Part shown: positions 15,571 through 24,437 of the stretch, in pieces | Numbering within the stretch: the stretch's first letter is position 1 | Layout of the letters: the number at the start of each line of letters is the position of its first letter | DNA from: Pseudomonadota bacterium | Lineage (GTDB): Bacteria > Pseudomonadota > Gammaproteobacteria > Burkholderiales > Burkholderiaceae_C | Length of the DNA stretch: 44,419 bases | Direction of reading: 5' to 3' | Assembly: GCA_021804595.1 (NCBI GenBank) | Contig: JAJZHH010000005.1 | Location: 3,551 to 47,969, forward strand | Notes under the pieces: model-generated | Database searches by the model: none | Seen by the model: only the letters and a program-made list of their open reading frames with translations | Told to the model about the DNA's origin: nothing | Made by a program: the position numbers and the translations under genes

Positions 15571-15810
15571 ACCGGCCCACAGTTCCCTGATCAACCGGTC
15601 GTCGAGTTCGCGCGCCCACTTGCGCTGCAGGAACTCGCGCACCTGCTCGCGCCCGGACGGGAACTCGGCGCGATTGCGCCACAGCGTGTCGGCGGTGTAG
15701 ACCTGCACGACGCGCTCCGGGTCGCGCGAGTTCCACGCGTCCTCGGCCAGGCGCACCTTGGTGCGCGCCGTGTCGGCATCGAACGGCGGGTAGGTCGGCT
15801 GGCCTGGCAT
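15571..15810 (-). pseudogene. Truncated SnoaL-like / DUF1348 protein
   Basis: The N-terminal 78 residues match the family well: [71 protein letters not shown]. This is about half of the usual domain of roughly 150 residues. After LIRELWA (about 15577) the open frame continues to 15358, but only as the antisense of the protease-like gene, with no family resemblance. The second half, which carries the conserved YEW and NEXWEF-like parts, is therefore lost. A loss of DNA at the border with the protease-like gene is the simplest explanation. The product, if made, should not fold. Confidence 0.75.
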
Positions 15811-15888
15811 CGGGGGCTCCTGCGGCGGCTTGAGGTCGAACCACGCGATCGCCGTTCCATGTACCTAAGCGGCGCGGCTCGCGCGTGC

Positions 15889-16251
15889 TCAAGCGACATG
15901 GCGCGCCGAGTCCAGCGCGAAGCCGCGCAGCACCGCATCGGCGTCGAGGCTGCGGATCGGCACCGCCAGCGCGCCGGGGATGCGTTGCTGCGCGATCAGC
16001 GCCTGGTAGCGCAGCGCGCTGACGCGCAGGAACGAGGCGAAGTTGCCGACTTCGCCGCGTTCGCGCGCCAGCTCGTCGTACAGCCGCTCGATCAGCTGCA
16101 CGACGGTCATCGCGTCGCGCGCGGCGATTTCCTCCAGCACGGCCCAGAACAGGTTCTCCAGCCGGATGCTGGTGACGACGCCGTGCAGCCGCACCGAGCG
16201 GGTTCGCGCGGCGTAGGCCTGCGGATCGGCGCCGACGAAGATCTTGCACAT
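15889..16251 (-). CDS. Ribbon-helix-helix domain protein
   Basis: The 120-residue protein starts MCKIFVGADPQAYAARTRSV, followed by RLHGVVTSIRLENLFWAVLEEIAARDAMTVVQLIERLYDELARER. The strand RLHGVVTSIRLEN and two helices form a ribbon-helix-helix unit like the group annotated as Ribbon-helix-helix domain (RHH_4), found in many proteobacteria. The last 40 residues contain FASFLRVSALRYQALI and a short tail. Such proteins are presumed DNA-binding, but no target is known to me. GGGGGTCTCC lies next to the start. The gene is 50 bp after the DJ-1-like gene on the same strand, so they may be transcribed together. Confidence 0.8.
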   Translation of the reverse strand: MCKIFVGADPQAYAARTRSVRLHGVVTSIRLENLFWAVLEEIAARDAMTVVQLIERLYDELARERGEVGNFASFLRVSALRYQALIAQQRIPGALAVPIRSLDADAVLRGFALDSARHVA

Positions 16252-16301
16252 GGGGGTCTCCGATGCCGGTGGGCACGCCCCCGACTTTACCCGCTCGCGC
16301 T

Positions 16302-16880
16302 TCAGTGCGTGATGCGGGTACCGAGCACTTCGAGGAACTTGGCCAGCCACGCCGGATGCGCCGGCCACGCCGGTGCGGTGACCAGATTGCCGTCGCGCAC
16401 TGCGGCGCCCAGCGGAATGTCCATATAGGTCGCGCCGGCCAGTTCGACCTCGATGCGGCACGCCGGGTAGGCGCTGACCTGGCGGCCCTTGAGCAAGCCG
16501 GTGGCGGCCAGCAACTGCGCGCCGTGGCAGACCGCGGCGAGCGGCTTGTCCGCGGCCAGGAAATGCCGCGCGATCTCGACGACCCGTGCGTTCAGCCGCA
16601 GGTATTCGGGGGCGCGCCCGCCGGGAATCAGCAGCGCGTCGTAGTCGGCCTCGCGCACCGTGGCGAAATCGGTGTTGAGCGCGAAGCGGTGACCCGGCTT
16701 CTCGCTGTAGGTCTGCGCGCCCTCGAAGTCGTGGATCGCGGTATGCACCCAGTCGCCGGCCTTCTTGTCGGGCGCCACCGCGTGCACTTCGTGGCCGACC
16801 GTCAGCAGGGTCTGGAACGGGACCATGGTTTCGTAGTCTTCGGCGTAGTCGCCGCACAGCATCAGGATCTTGCGTGCCAT
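16302..16880 (-). CDS. DJ-1/PfpI family protein
   Basis: The 192-residue cytoplasmic protein has the DJ-1/PfpI flavodoxin-like fold: [20 protein letters not shown] with the conserved acid near residue 15, [15 protein letters not shown], and the nucleophile elbow [13 protein letters not shown] with Cys near residue 115. Family members act as protein or nucleotide deglycases, glyoxalases, chaperones or small-molecule hydratases; the sequence does not settle which. The CHG context resembles PfpI/YhbO-type proteins. An AGGAGACGACG ribosome site precedes the ATG. It may be co-transcribed with the ribbon-helix-helix gene downstream. Confidence 0.9.
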   Translation of the reverse strand: MARKILMLCGDYAEDYETMVPFQTLLTVGHEVHAVAPDKKAGDWVHTAIHDFEGAQTYSEKPGHRFALNTDFATVREADYDALLIPGGRAPEYLRLNARVVEIARHFLAADKPLAAVCHGAQLLAATGLLKGRQVSAYPACRIEVELAGATYMDIPLGAAVRDGNLVTAPAWPAHPAWLAKFLEVLGTRITH

Positions 16881-17035
16881 CGTCGTCTCCTCGTCTGGGT
16901 GGCAGCGCCATGCGCGTCGCCTGCGCCGATTCTCGGCAAGCTTGCGCCCGGCGAGGTAACAGCGGGCTGTTGCGCGCCCGTGTCGCTTGCGGCGGCAGGC
17001 ACTCGGCTGCGCGGCGCCGGCCGAAATCGCCGACC

Positions 17036-18430
17036 TCAATCGCCGACCGGCCGACGTTGCCGCACCGCGTCGAGCAAGGCGTCGCGCACGCGTTCGACGA
17101 CGGCGTCCCAGCCGCCGTGCGGCCCTTGCCGGAACAGCCGCATCACGCCCGGGTACCACGGCGAGTCGTCGCGGTCGTCGAGCCAGCGCCAGTCGGTCGT
17201 CGGCCATGGCAGCAGCACCCAGCACGGCCGCGCCATCGCGCCGGCCAGATGCGCAGCCGCGGTATCGACGCTGATCAGCAGGTCGAGCTGGTCCAGGATG
17301 GCTGCAGTGTCGTCGAAGTCGGCGATCGTCGCGCCGAGCGGCTCGAGCGGGAACGGCGCGTTCGCCGTGTCGTCGGCGCCGTGTTGCACGCTGAACCAGC
17401 GCACGCCGGGCACGCCGGCCAGCGGCGCCAGCGTGCGCAGCGACGGCAGCGAACGCTCGGCATCATGGGCGAAGCGCGGGTTGCCGCGCCATACCAGGCC
17501 GACACGCAGCGCGCGCGTGTCGTCGTCGATGGCGCGCGCCCAGCGCGCGACGCGCGCCGGGTCGGCGGTGACGTAGGGCAATGCCGCGGGAATCGTCGAC
17601 AGCGAAGTCGCGCACAGCTGTGGCAGGCTCAGCATCGGGCACCAGACGTCCCAGGCGACCTCGGGCAGCGCGGTGCCGGGCACGCCGGCGGCGATCGCGT
17701 GGTCGATGCCGTCGATGCGCGCGAACAGCGTTTGCAGCGCCGGGTGGCACAGCACGCCGACGCGCGCGGCGCCGCGCAGCTTGAGCTCGGCGGCGTAGCG
17801 GCAGAACTGGATCATGTCGCCGTGGCCCGCGTCGATGCCGACGAGGATCGACAGCCCCTGCGGCGAGCCGCCGCGCCAGCGCGGCAGGCCGATGCGCGCG
17901 TCGACGTCGCGATACCAGTCGCGCGCCTCGAGCCGGCGCCAGCCTTCGTCGCAGCGCCCGCGGCGCAGCAGCAGCACGGCGAGGTTGAACTCGGCGTGCG
18001 CCCAGCCCGGCGCCAGCTCCAGCGCGTTGCGGTGGCAGCGCTCAGCTTCGTCGTCCCGGCGCAGCGTGTCGAGCAGCACGCCGAGGTTGGTCCACGCCGC
18101 GGCCGATTGCGCGTTGATCGCCAGCGCGCGCCGTTGCGCCTGTTCGGCTTCGGCGTAGCGCTTGAGCCGCTCGAGCAGCGCGCCGAAATTGGTCCAGATG
18201 CCGTCGTGCGCCGGCTGCAGCTCGAGCGCGCGACGGTAGTGGCGCTCGGCCGCGGCCGCGTCGCCGCGCCGCTCGAGCAGCAGCGCGAGGTTGGCGTGCG
18301 CTTCAGCGAAGCCGGGCTGCTGCGCCAGCGCCAGCCGCAGCGCGATTTCGGCGCGCGTCGCGTCGTCCTGCGCCAGCAGCCGTGTGGCGTCGTCGAACAG
18401 CGTCTGCGCGGACGGGCAGGGCGGGGACAT
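17036..18430 (-). CDS. TPR protein with a glycosyltransferase-like C-terminal domain
   Basis: The 464-residue protein has about four tetratricopeptide repeats in residues 10-165 ([92 protein letters not shown]). A Rossmann-like glycosyltransferase domain of the GT9/GT41-like TPR type follows: [37 protein letters not shown], and the end motif [25 protein letters not shown]. No signal peptide or membrane helix is present. Such proteins probably glycosylate protein or surface-polysaccharide acceptors; donor and acceptor are unknown. It begins 32 bp after the mscS-like gene, so they form an operon. The open frame extends upstream into mscS, but the ATG at 18430 is the first after that stop. Confidence 0.82.
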   Translation of the reverse strand: MSPPCPSAQTLFDDATRLLAQDDATRAEIALRLALAQQPGFAEAHANLALLLERRGDAAAAERHYRRALELQPAHDGIWTNFGALLERLKRYAEAEQAQRRALAINAQSAAAWTNLGVLLDTLRRDDEAERCHRNALELAPGWAHAEFNLAVLLLRRGRCDEGWRRLEARDWYRDVDARIGLPRWRGGSPQGLSILVGIDAGHGDMIQFCRYAAELKLRGAARVGVLCHPALQTLFARIDGIDHAIAAGVPGTALPEVAWDVWCPMLSLPQLCATSLSTIPAALPYVTADPARVARWARAIDDDTRALRVGLVWRGNPRFAHDAERSLPSLRTLAPLAGVPGVRWFSVQHGADDTANAPFPLEPLGATIADFDDTAAILDQLDLLISVDTAAAHLAGAMARPCWVLLPWPTTDWRWLDDRDDSPWYPGVMRLFRQGPHGGWDAVVERVRDALLDAVRQRRPVGD

Positions 18431-18462
18431 CGCGGCGGCCTGGAGCCCGGCGGCGGCGCCGC

Positions 18463-19596
18463 TCAGGCGCCGCCGCCGGCGCGCGGACTCAGCGCAGCCG
18501 GACCGGCCAGCGGATCGTCCGGCTGCCAGTTCAGGCGCCGGTTCGGCAGGTGCTGCGGCCACTCGCGCTGCAGGTAGGAGACCATCGCTTCGCGCACACG
18601 GCAGCGCAGCTCCCAGGCGCGGGCCGAGTTCGCCGCGCTCATCAGCAGCCGCACCTGCAGCGCGTGGTCGTTCGATTCGGTGACGTGAACCAGCGCATAG
18701 CGCTGGTCCCAGTCGGGGTCGGCGGCGCACAGGCGCTTGAGTTCGGCGCGGATCGGCTCGATCGGCATCGTGTAGTCGACCCACAGGAACACGGTGGCGA
18801 GCAAGCTGGCGCTGGTGCGGGTCCAGTTCTCGAACGGATGCTCGATGAACCATTGCAGCGGCAGGATCAGCCGGCGGTCGTCCCAGATGCGGAACACGAC
18901 GTAGGTGCCGGTGATCTCCTCGACGCGGCCCCATTCGCCCTGCACGATCAGCACGTCGTTGAGGCGTATCGGTTCGGTCAGCGCGATCTGCAGCCCGGCC
19001 AGCAGGTTGCTGAGCACCGGGCGCGCGGCGAAGCCGACGACGACGCCGGCGATGCCGGCCGACGCCAGCAGGCTGGTGCCGATGCGGCGCACGCCGGGAA
19101 TGCTCATCAGCGCCAGGCCGACGCCGATCAGGATCACGATCAGGTTGACCACTCGCGTCAGCACCCGCGCGCGCGTCAGCGCGCCGCGCGCGTGCAGATT
19201 GGTGTCGAGCAGCTTCGGATCCTCGGGCAGTTCGAGGCCGCCGCGGCGCAGCGTCACCGCTTCGCCGCCGGCCTGCACGATGCGCATCGCCAGCCAGGTG
19301 AAGCCGGCGATCAAGGCCAGCTGCAGCGCGAACACCAGCCACGCCGCCGCTGCGCCGTCGGGCTGCAGCAGGCTCAGATCCAGCCGCGCGACCAGCAGCA
19401 CCCAGGCCACGCCCAGCGGCGTGCGCGTGCGCAGCCAAAGCAGCGGGCCGATGCCGCCGGCGTGCAAGGCGCGCAGCGCCAGCCGTGACGCCAGCAGGAA
19501 CGCCGGCAACGCGATCACCGACAGCACGATCGCGGTCGTTTCGGGAACATGAGAGCCGATCCAGGCTCCAGCGTCGATCACGAAGTCATCGTGCAT
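18463..19596 (-). CDS. MscS-family mechanosensitive ion channel
   Basis: The 377-residue protein has four or so membrane helices in the first 200 residues. The pore helix and cytoplasmic beta domain follow: LLASAGIAGVVVGFAARPVLSNLLAGLQIALTEP, then RLNDVLIVQGEWGRVEEITGTYVVFRIWDDRRLILPLQWF, which is the MscS signature. The C-terminal cage domain is LLATVFLWVDYTMPIEPIRAELKRL onward. It should open under membrane tension to release solutes in hypo-osmotic shock. The start is chosen as the ATG at 19596 (MHDDFVIDAGAWIG). An ATG at 19677 would add a basic 27-residue leader. The downstream TPR gene follows closely. Confidence 0.88.
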   Translation of the reverse strand: MHDDFVIDAGAWIGSHVPETTAIVLSVIALPAFLLASRLALRALHAGGIGPLLWLRTRTPLGVAWVLLVARLDLSLLQPDGAAAAWLVFALQLALIAGFTWLAMRIVQAGGEAVTLRRGGLELPEDPKLLDTNLHARGALTRARVLTRVVNLIVILIGVGLALMSIPGVRRIGTSLLASAGIAGVVVGFAARPVLSNLLAGLQIALTEPIRLNDVLIVQGEWGRVEEITGTYVVFRIWDDRRLILPLQWFIEHPFENWTRTSASLLATVFLWVDYTMPIEPIRAELKRLCAADPDWDQRYALVHVTESNDHALQVRLLMSAANSARAWELRCRVREAMVSYLQREWPQHLPNRRLNWQPDDPLAGPAALSPRAGGGA

Positions 19597-19775
19597 GCCG
19601 TGCGAGGGGGCGTCGGGTTCGCCGTGGGCGAACGCAAGACCGAAGAAACGGCGCCATCGACGCCGGCAGGGCCGCACGGACGATCGACGTCGCGAAGATT
19701 CGAGCGAGAAGCACTCGCTGCAGGCTGCATTTTAGAGGTGCATCCGCGAAGCCGCCAAAAGCCGCGCTGCGAACA

Positions 19776-19791
19776 GCATGTTGAAACATGC
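19776..19791. promoter_or_regulatory. Perfect palindrome between mscS and the SCO1 gene
   Basis: GCATGTT-GA-AACATGC is a perfect 7-bp inverted repeat with a two-base centre. It lies in the 272-bp region between two divergent starts, 93 bp before the SCO1 start. It has no T tract, so an operator is more likely than a terminator. No local regulator gene is an obvious partner. Confidence 0.35.
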
Positions 19792-19868
19792 GCCGCGTCC
19801 CAGCCGCTCTAGGATGAACGGTGCGTCGCAATTCGCGGCGCGTGGATCGAGGACGGGGAGGGCAGGGT

Positions 19869-20627
19869 TTGACGCAAGCACATCGAGCGGGCAGCCAGCG
19901 GAGCGCGCGCATCGCGGCATTCGGCGCCGTGGCCGTGGTGGTCGCGGCCGCCGCGGGGGCGGCCGGTTGGTGGCTTGGGCGAAGCGCAGCGCCGCAGCGC
20001 GCGGCGCTGCCGGTGATGTTCGACGCACCGCACTACCAGCAACTGATCAACCAGAACGGCGTGCGCGTGTCGTCGGACGCCTTTCGCGGCAAGGTCCAGG
20101 TGGTGACGTTTCTGTTTCCGTACTGCAACACCTATTGCCCGGTCGTCGCCACGCACCTGGTCGGTTTCGCCAATATGCTGGCCGGCACGCCGCTGGCCGG
20201 GCGCGTCGAGGTGGTCGCGTTCGACGTCGACCCGGGCGGCACCGGCCCGCGCCAGATGCGCGCTTTCCTGCACGAGTACGGCTGGAACCCGGACCGACCG
20301 GACTGGCAGTACCTGACCGGCACGCCGGCGCAGATCCGCCGGGTCGTCACGCAGGGCTACCACGTCGACTACCAGAAGGTCGTCGACAGCGGCTCCGGCG
20401 ACGACGCGCCGAGCGCGGCGCTGGCCGTGGCCGGCAGCGACCCGCAAGCCATCGTCGCCAACCCGCTGGCCGACCAGGCGCACGTCGACTACGACATCAC
20501 GCACGAGGACGTGATGATGCTGGTCGACGCGCAGGGTCGCGTGCGCCGCATCTACGACCAGGCCGACGCGGTCGGCAAGATGCGCCTGCTGGCCGACGTG
20601 CGCGCGCTGCTCGGCGGCGCGCGCTGA
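19869..20627 (+). CDS. SCO1/SenC family copper protein
   Basis: The 252-residue protein has an uncleaved N-terminal membrane anchor (SARIAAFGAVAVVVAAAAGAAG, about residues 12-33) and a periplasmic thioredoxin-fold domain. The copper ligands of the family are present: the CxxxC motif FPYCNTYCPVV near residue 95, and the later His in YDITHED. SCO proteins deliver copper to cytochrome oxidase or act as thiol reductases. Nearby genes are not for oxidase subunits, so the client is unclear. The start is taken as the TTG at 19869, right after GGGGAGGGCAGGG; a GTG at 19821 would add 16 residues of basic, low-complexity sequence. Confidence 0.87.
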   Translation: MTQAHRAGSQRSARIAAFGAVAVVVAAAAGAAGWWLGRSAAPQRAALPVMFDAPHYQQLINQNGVRVSSDAFRGKVQVVTFLFPYCNTYCPVVATHLVGFANMLAGTPLAGRVEVVAFDVDPGGTGPRQMRAFLHEYGWNPDRPDWQYLTGTPAQIRRVVTQGYHVDYQKVVDSGSGDDAPSAALAVAGSDPQAIVANPLADQAHVDYDITHEDVMMLVDAQGRVRRIYDQADAVGKMRLLADVRALLGGAR

Positions 20628-20648
20628 CACCGGGGCCGCCGGCGCCGG

Positions 20649-20933
20649 CTAGCCGCCGGTCAGCGCCTGGAACACGTGCACGGTGCTGGCGTCGCCGACG
20701 CGGTCGGACAGCGTGTCGCGGTCGACGACGATGCGCCCGTCGATGCTCAGCGCGACGTGTCGACGCAACGCGCCGCGTTCGTCGAGCACGTAGTCGGTGA
20801 AACCCGGCGCGAGCGCGTCGACCGCGCGCAGCACGTCGCGCACCGGGCCGGCGGCGACGTGGACCGCGCGCCCGCGCAATGCCGGGAAGAAGCGGTGCAG
20901 GTGGGGCGTGATGTCGACCGTGGCCATCGGCAT
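20649..20933 (-). CDS. MoaD/ThiS-like ubiquitin-fold protein
   Basis: The 94-residue protein has the beta-grasp pattern of MoaD/ThiS: MATVDITPHLHRFFP, VRDVLRAVDALAPGFTDYVLDERGALRRHVALSIDGRIV, and the closing VGDASTVHVFQALTGG. The C-terminal Gly-Gly is the site that is adenylated and thiocarboxylated in sulfur-carrier proteins. The start ATG at 20931-20933 shares one base with the stop of the propeller gene (TGATG), so translation is coupled. No MoaE, ThiG, MoeB-like adenylyltransferase or sulfurtransferase gene is present nearby, so it is not in a molybdopterin or thiamine operon. Its job is likely tied to the propeller protein, perhaps as a sulfur carrier or a ubiquitin-like modifier. That is inference. 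Confidence 0.8.
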   Translation of the reverse strand: MPMATVDITPHLHRFFPALRGRAVHVAAGPVRDVLRAVDALAPGFTDYVLDERGALRRHVALSIDGRIVVDRDTLSDRVGDASTVHVFQALTGG

Positions 20934-22132
20934 CAACCGAAGCGTACCGAATAGATCGGCGGGAAATGCTGGCCCAGGCAGCTCCACGAATCGCCGCGGT
21001 CCTCGGACAGGTAGACGTTGCCGGTCGAGCTGCCGAAACACAGGCAGTCGCCGCAGGCGTCGAAGCCGTGGCGCAGCACGACGTCGTAGGCGTGGCGTTG
21101 CGGCAGGCCGCGGCGCAGCGCGGTCCAGCTGCGCCCGCCGTCCTCGGTGCGGGCGACGAACACGCCGCCGTCGATCGCCGTGCGCTGTGCACCGCTGTGC
21201 GCCGGCACGACCCAGGCGCAGCGGCCGTCGCGCGCGTCGACCGCGACCGGGAAGCCGAAATGCACGCCCGCGTCGGGCTGGCTGACCCGGCTCCAGCTGC
21301 GCGCACCGTCGGCGCTGTGGAACACGCCGCAGTGGTTCTGCTGCCAGACGTGGTCGGGCTGCGTCGCGCACGCGGCCATGCAGTGCGGGTCGTGGCCCCA
21401 GTCGGCGCGCGGGTCGGGCAGATAGTCGTTGAGCATGCCGGCGTTGCGCCCCGACCAGCTGAGCCCGCCGTCGCGCGTCTCGAGCACGCCGGCCGAAGAC
21501 GCCGCCAGCAGCAGATGCGTGCCGTCGCGCGGGTCGACGACGATCGAATGGATGCCGGGCTCGAACACGCCGTAGTCGACGCTGGCCGGCGTGCCGAACC
21601 AGCGGTTGGCGTGGGTCGCGTCGCCGGCGAACAGGTCGCCGCCGCGGCTGTCGTGGTTCCACAGCGGCCGGTTCAGCGCCCAGCTGTCGCCGCCGTCGTC
21701 GCTGACGAACAGCCCGCCGGGGATCGTGCCGGCGTACAGCCGCCCGGGCTGGTCGGCGTTGCCGGCGGCCAGGCACCAGATCTTGTAGACGATCGCGCCC
21801 TTGTACTCGGGCCGCGCGGCCGGCGCCGCCGGGTCGAAGTCGGGCGTGGGCATGTACTTGACGATGTAGCGCGCGCCGGCCGGGTATTTCAGCGTCGACA
21901 CGTCGTGCCAGCTGACGCCGCCATCGCGCGAGCGCGACAGCTTCGGGCCCCAGTGGCCGTGGTCGAGGTTGGCCCACAGCGTGCCGTCGCGCGCGTCGCG
22001 CATCGCGAAACAGACCGGAATGCCGGCGTGTTCGATCGCGCGCGGTCGCCATCCGTCGGCGCCGCGGTCGACGATGACCGTTCCCTTGCGCGTTCCGAGC
22101 AGGATCATCGTGGCCTTGCGGTCGGTGGGCAT
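20933..22132 (-). CDS. BNR/sialidase-like beta-propeller protein
   Basis: The 399-residue protein has several propeller blades with Asp-box-like turns: SRSRDGGVSWHDV, VSDDGGDSWALN, LETRDGGLSWSG, FHSADGARSWSRV, ARTEDGGRSWTAL and LSEDRGDSWSCL. It starts MILLGTRKGTVIV, the usual start of WD40/YVTN/BNR-like exo-alpha-sialidase annotations. There is no signal peptide, so it should be cytoplasmic, and I see no sialidase FRIP motif or catalytic Arg triad. Sialidase activity is therefore doubtful. It is followed with a TGATG overlap by the MoaD-like gene. GGAG six bases before the ATG at 22132 supports the start. Function unknown; the pair should be studied together. Confidence 0.82.
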   Translation of the reverse strand: MPTDRKATMILLGTRKGTVIVDRGADGWRPRAIEHAGIPVCFAMRDARDGTLWANLDHGHWGPKLSRSRDGGVSWHDVSTLKYPAGARYIVKYMPTPDFDPAAPAARPEYKGAIVYKIWCLAAGNADQPGRLYAGTIPGGLFVSDDGGDSWALNRPLWNHDSRGGDLFAGDATHANRWFGTPASVDYGVFEPGIHSIVVDPRDGTHLLLAASSAGVLETRDGGLSWSGRNAGMLNDYLPDPRADWGHDPHCMAACATQPDHVWQQNHCGVFHSADGARSWSRVSQPDAGVHFGFPVAVDARDGRCAWVVPAHSGAQRTAIDGGVFVARTEDGGRSWTALRRGLPQRHAYDVVLRHGFDACGDCLCFGSSTGNVYLSEDRGDSWSCLGQHFPPIYSVRFG

Positions 22133-22231
22133 GGCGCTCTCCATCGGGGGAACATGCGACGACGGCTGAAGTCTAGTCCGTTTGGAATGTGTGGTTTCGC
22201 CGTTATGCTGGCGCCGCAGGAGACCCCCACG

Positions 22232-22540
22232 ATGAAATCGATCCATCTGTTCGCCGCCGGTGCTGCGCTGGTCGCGCTGTTCGCACTCGGCAACCCCGGA
22301 CGCGGCGCCTACGCGCGTCACGAACTCAAGCGCCTCGAAGGCGGCGGCGGCGTCACCGGGCTGGTCTCGGGGGCGATGCCCGGCGCCACGCGCGCCTATC
22401 TGATGAGCAACACCGAGCGCAGCAATTACGGCCTGTTCTCGGTCTACCGGCTGCATCGCCCCGGGCAGGACGACGAAGTCACGCTCGGCGTGCTGTGGAG
22501 CTTCGTCCACGTGAGCGGAACCGAGCACGACGGCGACTGA
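22232..22540 (+). CDS. Small exported or membrane-anchored protein, unknown function
   Basis: The 102-residue protein begins MKSIHLFAAGAALVALFALG, a signal peptide or anchor, followed by a short mature domain with GRGAYARHELKRLEGGGG, YLMSNTERSNYGLFSVYRLH and TLGVLWSFVHVSGTEHDGD. I recognise no family. The GCAGGAG ribosome site lies about eleven bases before the ATG. It is divergent from the propeller gene, with 99 bp between starts, and could share regulatory DNA with it. Codon use matches its neighbours, so it looks native. The larger frame running antisense through the propeller gene is a shadow and is not part of it. Confidence 0.6.
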   Translation: MKSIHLFAAGAALVALFALGNPGRGAYARHELKRLEGGGGVTGLVSGAMPGATRAYLMSNTERSNYGLFSVYRLHRPGQDDEVTLGVLWSFVHVSGTEHDGD

Positions 22541-22561
22541 GCCGGCGCTTTCATCGACGTC

Positions 22562-24199
22562 TCAAGCGTGCTCGAAGCCGATGCGGAAGTTGCCCCAGAG
22601 GCGCTTGCCGAGATGGATCGGCGCATCGACTTCGTGCACGATCTCGCCGGTGTCGCGGGCGTAGACCTGGCACAGCAGCGGCTTGGTGTTGCGCGCCGCG
22701 CTCAGCCCGGCAGGGTCGCCGAAAATGCGCTTGACGCGGCTGCGCGAGACATCCTTTGCGTCGTCTCCAGTTAGAGACTGGTCGAACTTCGAATTGTGTG
22801 TCGCCGCGTAGCCATTGCGGTCAGTGGCCAGCGCGAAGCGGAAATCCGCCGAACGCGCCAGGATCTCGTCGTACAGCGGCTGCATATGTTTGGCGAACAG
22901 CGCGGTGTGCTGGGCATCGAAGCGCATCGACCCGGCGACGACGCCGAGCTCGCGATAATGATCGTCGAACAGGGCGGCTTCGCTTGTTTGCCCCGACTCG
23001 ATCAGCTCGAGCATGCGCTGGCGCACCTTGTTCGCCCCGTCGACCGCTGCGGCGCTGGCTGCCGTCAGTGGTGACACGTCCCCCGGCGCGCGCTGCTCGT
23101 TGCGCTGGCCGCGCAGGCGCTGGCGCGCGGCGATCGCGTCGGCGTTGAGCCGGAAATGCCCGAGTGCCTGCGCCAGATCGTCGGTATAGACGCGGATCGA
23201 CTCGGCGGCGACGGTCAGCTCTTCGGACGCCGCCGCGCTGCGCTGGCTGGCGTCGCTGATGTCATGGATCACCGCGGTGATGCGGCCGATGCCGCTGGCC
23301 TGTTCGCCGTTGGCCGCGTTGACTTCGCCGAGCAGGTCCGAGGTGCGCTGCACCGATGGGATGATCGCGGCAATGCGCTCGCCGGCGGCTTGCGCCTGCT
23401 CGAGCGATCCGGCGGCGAGTGCGTCGATTTCGCGCGCCGTGGCTTGCGTGCGTTCGGCAAGCTTGCGCACCTCGGCGGCGACCACGCCGAAGCCGCGCCC
23501 CTGGGCTCCGGCGCGGCCGGCTTCGATCGCGGCGTTGAGCGCGAGCATGTGGGTCTGTTCGGCGATGTCGCTGACCACCGAGATGCGTTCGACGATCGAG
23601 CGCATGCGCGCGAGCGTGTCGCGCACCGATGCGCCTCCCTGCTCGGCGCGAGCGGCGGCGTCGGCGGCCAGCGTCGCGGTCTGCTGCGTGTTGTGCGCGG
23701 TCTCGCGAATGGTGGCCTCGAACTGCTGCAGCGTCGTCGACGTTTCGACCACCGAGCGGGTCTGCTCGAGCGCGCCGCGCGACAGCGACTGCGATGCATC
23801 AAGAATTTCACGGGCGATGCGCAGTAGGTCGTCGTGGGCGATGTGCACGTCGGCCATCGCTTCGGTGACGCGCTGTGCCAGTGTGTGCACCGCGCCGAGC
23901 ACACCGCGCGGCGCGGGCGTCGTCGCGGGCAGCGTCAGCTCGCCGGTGGCGACGGCGCGGGTCAGGTGCAGCAGTTCGGCGGGCTCGGCACCCAGCGCGC
24001 CGACGACGGCCACCCAGACAGAGCGGCTCGCCAATGCCGCGACGAGCACCGCGGCCAGCGCATAGGCGGCGCAAACCCAGACCGATGACGCAAGGCCGAA
24101 GTGCACGGCGCCGGCGAACGCCAGCGCCATCACGGCCGGAACGCCGCAGGCGCCGGCCAATCGCCACCGCAGGCGGCAGGCGCCCTGGGGCTCGATCAT
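22562..24199 (-). CDS. Methyl-accepting chemotaxis protein with C-terminal sensor domain
   Basis: The 545-residue protein has two closely spaced membrane helices near residues 10-60 and no large periplasmic loop. The receptor signalling domain follows (about 130-400), with tip [20 protein letters not shown] and [16 protein letters not shown]. The last 140 residues form an extra domain: HTALFAKHMQPLYDEILARS, DFRFALATDRNGYAATHNSKF, RSRVKRIFGDPAGLSAARNTKPLLCQVYARDTGEIVHEVDAPI, WGNFRIGFEH. This is Cache/PDC-like and lies on the cytoplasmic side after the signalling part, an inverted order. It probably senses an intracellular ligand. AAGGAG lies nine bases before the ATG at 24199. No CheW gene is next to it. 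Confidence 0.88.
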   Translation of the reverse strand: MIEPQGACRLRWRLAGACGVPAVMALAFAGAVHFGLASSVWVCAAYALAAVLVAALASRSVWVAVVGALGAEPAELLHLTRAVATGELTLPATTPAPRGVLGAVHTLAQRVTEAMADVHIAHDDLLRIAREILDASQSLSRGALEQTRSVVETSTTLQQFEATIRETAHNTQQTATLAADAAARAEQGGASVRDTLARMRSIVERISVVSDIAEQTHMLALNAAIEAGRAGAQGRGFGVVAAEVRKLAERTQATAREIDALAAGSLEQAQAAGERIAAIIPSVQRTSDLLGEVNAANGEQASGIGRITAVIHDISDASQRSAAASEELTVAAESIRVYTDDLAQALGHFRLNADAIAARQRLRGQRNEQRAPGDVSPLTAASAAAVDGANKVRQRMLELIESGQTSEAALFDDHYRELGVVAGSMRFDAQHTALFAKHMQPLYDEILARSADFRFALATDRNGYAATHNSKFDQSLTGDDAKDVSRSRVKRIFGDPAGLSAARNTKPLLCQVYARDTGEIVHEVDAPIHLGKRLWGNFRIGFEHA

Positions 24200-24437
24200 G
24201 CGAATGTCTCCTTGTCCTGCTGTTCTGCGCGCGCGTACTCGACGCGTGCTGCCACGTTCTTGATACCCCGGCAACGGCGCCGGGCACGCGTGGTATTTGA
24301 GCGCCGATTCTTCACCATCGGTCTGACAGCAGACTGTCGTCGTGCCAGCCGTCGCGGCGCGCCGCCGACCCAGTTCGGCCATGCAGCCTTGCCGAGTGCG
24401 CGGGCGGCGCAACCGTACCGGCCGAGTTGACCGGATT

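Noticed and set aside
20966-22231. Long plus-strand frame before the small exported protein
   Set aside because: It is antisense to the propeller gene; a signal peptide begins at the ATG at 22232.
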